This document shows, piece after piece, positions 7,877-10,391 of a stretch of 10,391 nt of DNA. The position numbers and the translations under genes are program-made. Position 1 is the stretch's first letter. Every line of letters starts with the position of its first letter. Below the pieces are notes generated by a model. That model did not search any database and had not been told where the DNA came from. It was given only the letters and a program-made list of their open reading frames with translations. This DNA comes from an uncultured Sphingopyxis sp. (GTDB lineage Bacteria > Pseudomonadota > Alphaproteobacteria > Sphingomonadales > Sphingomonadaceae): positions 1 to 10,391 of the forward strand of contig CALFXW010000194.1 of NCBI GenBank assembly GCA_937957805.1, in the 5' to 3' direction.

Positions 7877-10390
7877 TTACATACGCACCCGCACGCCAAA
7901 GTAGAATTGGCGGCCATTGTCATAAATGGCGCGCGGGCGGTTGCGCGTCCCCGAATATTGCTCGATCTTCTCATTGGTCAGGTTAATCGCGTCGAACGAC
8001 AGGGTAATATTGTCGCTGATGTTGTAGCTGATCGAAGAGTCGAGCGATGCAGTCGACGCCTGATTGAGCGGCGACGCGCGGTCAAAGTTGATGAAGAAGC
8101 TCGACCGGTAGTTATATGACAGACGGGCCGAGAAGGCGTCATCCTCATAATAGCCGGTGAGGTTCAGCGCATGACGCGAGTTGCCGGGGATCGGGTCACC
8201 CGAATTGGATTCTGCGTCCGAATATGTGTAGTTGAAATTGACGCCAAAGCCGCCCCAGATCGGCTGAACAACCTGCAACTCGACACCCTTGTTCGTGCCG
8301 CCCGCACCGTTCGAACGCTGGTTGACGTCGAACACGCAGTTGTAGAGGTTGGGATTGCCGCCACCCGCAGCGGTGCAGCGCGACAGATTGGGCGTTGCCG
8401 TTTCCACCGGGAAGGTGCGCTGCACCAGACGGTTCACAATATAGGATTCGATGTCCTTATAATAGAATGCCAGCGCGACAATCGTGTCGTTTGACGGATA
8501 CCATTCGAGGCTGAGGTCAAACTGGTTGGCGCGATAGGGTTCCACAAACGGATCGCCGGCATCGGCGGTCAAAGTGCCGGGGTTCAGGCTGACGCGCGGC
8601 ACCAGGTCGGTATAATCCGCACGCGCGATCACCCGCGCCGCACCAAAGCGCAGTTTCAGTTCGTCCGACAGGTCGAAGTTGAAATTGGCGCTTGGCAAAA
8701 AGTCGGTGTAACTGCGCGATATGGTGGTCGGCAGATAAAGGCCGAACGGATTGCCGGTAACAACGCCGGGGCCCGCTGGGACACCGGTGACATTGCCGGT
8801 CGAGCGCTGACGCGTCTGCACGACACGCAGGCCGATGTTACCGCTCCAATCATCCCCACCCAAGCGCGCCATGACATAACCGCCAAAGGCACGTTCGTTG
8901 ATGGTGAAGTTTTCGGAAGGCAGCAATACACGCGCCCGAACACTGGCGGGCTGACCGAAGTAGATGCTGCGCAGCCGTTCACGGTCAATGTTGAAATAGC
9001 TGGTGAGCGTGCCCGGTGCCGCGATATTCTTGAGGAAATCGGCAGGCGTTGTGCCATTGGCAAAGCTGGACGATGTGCATGGCCCGCCATTACAGCCGGT
9101 CGCCGACAAGGGCAGGAAGAAGCTGCCAAATGTGGTGGCGAGGAAGGTCGTCGTGCGGTCATGGTCGGTATATTTTAAGCCGAATTTGAGTGCTTGTAGC
9201 GGCCCTGCATCAATCTGATGCTCATAATCGCCATAGACGAAGGTTTCGCTGTCATCGTTCGTGATGCGGTGCAGCGACCCAAAGTCAAAGGCGAGGTCGT
9301 TGGGCGTATTCGGATTGACGCCGGTAAAGCGCACCTGCGGCGCGCGGCCACGCAGATCATAGGTAAAGCTGCCCGGCGCGCCCCCTTCGTAAAAGGGCTG
9401 CGAGTCGGTGTCGCCATCCGCATTGGTATAGCCAGCGAGCAGGTGGAATTTACCGCGATCCGACACATCCCAGTTCAAATCGACATCCCACGACATGGTG
9501 CGCGCTTCGGCCAGACGGTCGATTGCGTCGAAAACTACCGCGCGCCCACCGGGGGTCGAAGTGACAGTGCCAGCAACAAATGTGTTATCAACCGTCGTTG
9601 TGCCGGTGATCGTGCCCCCACCGCCGAGCGCCTGCGTCGTCCAGGCAAGGTAATTTTGGTTGAAGTTATTGGCGTTGAACACCGAATAGAGGCCACGCAC
9701 TGCGATTTCGAAAGTGTCCGACGGGCGGAATTGCAGTTCGATATTGCCGCCGTAACGTTCGCGTTCCTGCAGGAAGAGCGCCGAGCCAATCAACGAGGGC
9801 GCCTGCGGCGTGCCGGCAGCACCCGGGGTGAAATAACCCAGCACTTCGACGCCGTCACGGCGGATGCGACGCTTTTGATAAACCGCGCCGAGCAGCACGC
9901 CGAAGGTGCGATCTTCATTGTGCCAGCTGACAAAACCCGACGCTTGCGGGTCGAAACTGTCACGACGTTCCGAATATACGCCCTGCAGCGACGCCGACAG
10001 GGTGAAAGCGTCGAGGTCAAGCGGATGGCGTGTGTGGACGTTGATCGTCCCGCCGATCCCACCTTCTTCGACGTCCGCCTGCGGGCTCTTGTACACATCC
10101 AGACGGCCAACGATTTCCGAAGGCAAGGTCAGATAGTTGAAGCTGCGGGTGGCGGACAATTGATCGAGCACAAACCAGTCGGCGGTGGCAATGCCATGGC
10201 CATTGACCGTGGTGCGCGTCAGATTGGGCGCGGTGCCGCGCAGCGAGGCGAGATAGGAAAGGAGTGCCAGGATGTCCTCATCCGAGAGGGTCTCCGGTGA
10301 GAGTGGATACATCGCTGTGCGAAGATGCCCGTGTCGAATGATCTCGAATCGTTGTGTGTCGCTGGTTAATGTCAGGGCCTCCGGCAGTCT
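7877..10390 (-). CDS. TonB-dependent outer-membrane receptor, N-terminus replaced
   Basis: Outer-membrane beta-barrel receptor that takes up substrate using TonB energy. Its place ahead of a hexosaminidase and a GlcNAc PTS suggests chito-oligosaccharides or GlcNAc, as for the known Caulobacter NagA receptor. The second half of the plug is clear, with GTAPNLTRTTVNGHGIATAD, ADWFVLDQL, SEIVGRLDVYKSPQADVEEGG and GIGGTINVHTRHPLDL (10237-10010). A barrel of about 700 residues follows, with loop cysteine pairs such as CNGGPC and a C-terminal strand FYFGVRVRM. The signal peptide, TonB box and first part of the plug are absent. Upstream of Arg25 (10240), counting from the ATG at 10312, the frame continues into cytochrome-like sequence and stays open to the window edge. 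The ATG at 10312 has no ribosome-binding sequence, so I do not take it as the true start. As it stands the product would not be a working receptor unless the join is artificial. Receptor identity is very secure; substrate is inferred. Confidence 0.9.
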   Translation of the reverse strand, partial: RLPEALTLTSDTQRFEIIRHGHLRTAMYPLSPETLSDEDILALLSYLASLRGTAPNLTRTTVNGHGIATADWFVLDQLSATRSFNYLTLPSEIVGRLDVYKSPQADVEEGGIGGTINVHTRHPLDLDAFTLSASLQGVYSERRDSFDPQASGFVSWHNEDRTFGVLLGAVYQKRRIRRDGVEVLGYFTPGAAGTPQAPSLIGSALFLQERERYGGNIELQFRPSDTFEIAVRGLYSVFNANNFNQNYLAWTTQALGGGGTITGTTTVDNTFVAGTVTSTPGGRAVVFDAIDRLAEARTMSWDVDLNWDVSDRGKFHLLAGYTNADGDTDSQPFYEGGAPGSFTYDLRGRAPQVRFTGVNPNTPNDLAFDFGSLHRITNDDSETFVYGDYEHQIDAGPLQALKFGLKYTDHDRTTTFLATTFGSFFLPLSATGCNGGPCTSSSFANGTTPADFLKNIAAPGTLTSYFNIDRERLRSIYFGQPASVRARVLLPSENFTINERAFGGYVMARLGGDDWSGNIGLRVVQTRQRSTGNVTGVPAGPGVVTGNPFGLYLPTTISRSYTDFLPSANFNFDLSDELKLRFGAARVIARADYTDLVPRVSLNPGTLTADAGDPFVEPYRANQFDLSLEWYPSNDTIVALAFYYKDIESYIVNRLVQRTFPVETATPNLSRCTAAGGGNPNLYNCVFDVNQRSNGAGGTNKGVELQVVQPIWGGFGVNFNYTYSDAESNSGDPIPGNSRHALNLTGYYEDDAFSARLSYNYRSSFFINFDRASPLNQASTASLDSSISYNISDNITLSFDAINLTNEKIEQYSGTRNRPRAIYDNGRQFYFGVRVRM
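10241..10390 (-). other. Cytochrome c-like C-terminal segment fused in frame to the receptor
   Basis: About 50 codons running from the window edge to the receptor. The segment includes IIRHGHLRTAMYP followed by LSDEDILALLSYLASL. A Met-x-Pro-like stretch followed by L-S-D-E-D-I-x-A-L-x-x-Y-L is the usual end of many class I c-type cytochrome domains, where the Met is the axial haem ligand. The CXXCH haem site would lie beyond the window. Codon use differs from the receptor: Glu is GAG in all four cases, and AGA, CGA (twice), ACA (three times), TTA, CCA and TCA occur, while the receptor's neighbouring Glu codons are GAA and Arg codons CGC or CGT. The cytochrome assignment rests on a short motif and is moderate; the change of character is clear. 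Confidence 0.55.
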
Positions 10391-10391
10391 C

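Noticed and set aside
9218..10300. A 360-codon open frame on the plus strand opposite the TonB receptor
   Set aside because: It is antisense to a clear receptor with family motifs, is rich in Arg and Ala as expected for a shadow frame in GC-rich coding DNA, and has no recognisable domain.
10310..10312. ATG at 10312 as the true start of a short receptor
   Set aside because: No Shine-Dalgarno sequence lies upstream, no signal peptide follows, and the frame stays open to the edge with sequence continuous in character on both sides of the ATG.

Overview
The window looks like a chromosomal segment of an alphaproteobacterium, most likely a sphingomonad (Sphingomonadales). The evidence is the sphingomonad-like RecA, the GTTC-N7-GTTC type of LexA operator upstream of it, GC-rich coding with strong third-position bias, and a large TonB-dependent receptor of the Xanthomonas/Caulobacter/sphingomonad type. 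The genus assignment is inference; no 16S or other marker is present. Every supported gene lies on the minus strand, so the window reads from high to low coordinates.

From right to left: a TonB-dependent outer-membrane receptor (stop at 7877, reading frame open to the right edge); a 134-base gap with a long hairpin; an exported GH20 beta-N-acetylhexosaminidase (7742 to 5499); a three-domain PTS phosphotransferase, IIA(Glc-type)-HPr-Enzyme I (5502 to 3004); and an N-acetylglucosamine-type IICB permease, NagE (3004 to 1316). The last three form a tightly coupled unit with ATGA and TGATG overlaps. Together they describe a complete route for chitin- or peptidoglycan-derived amino sugars. The receptor admits oligosaccharides, the hexosaminidase trims them to GlcNAc in the periplasm, and NagE imports and phosphorylates GlcNAc. 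One polypeptide supplies the whole PEP-to-IIB phosphorelay. The deacetylase, deaminase and regulator (NagA, NagB, NagR types) are not in the window.

Below this operon, after a hairpin, stands recA (1173 to 100). It has its own SOS operator at 1258-1272 and a probable intrinsic terminator at 25-66.

The main anomaly is at the right edge. The receptor has no signal peptide, TonB box or first half of the plug. In their place, in frame and up to the window edge, is about 50 codons that read like the C-terminal end of a c-type cytochrome and have clearly different codon use. This is either a chimeric assembly join or a real recombination/deletion fusion; the sequence alone cannot decide. I see no CRISPR array, tRNA, rRNA, insertion sequence or phage gene. 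Apart from the edge fusion I see no convincing new system; the rest is a recognisable amino-sugar PTS locus with some unusual details.
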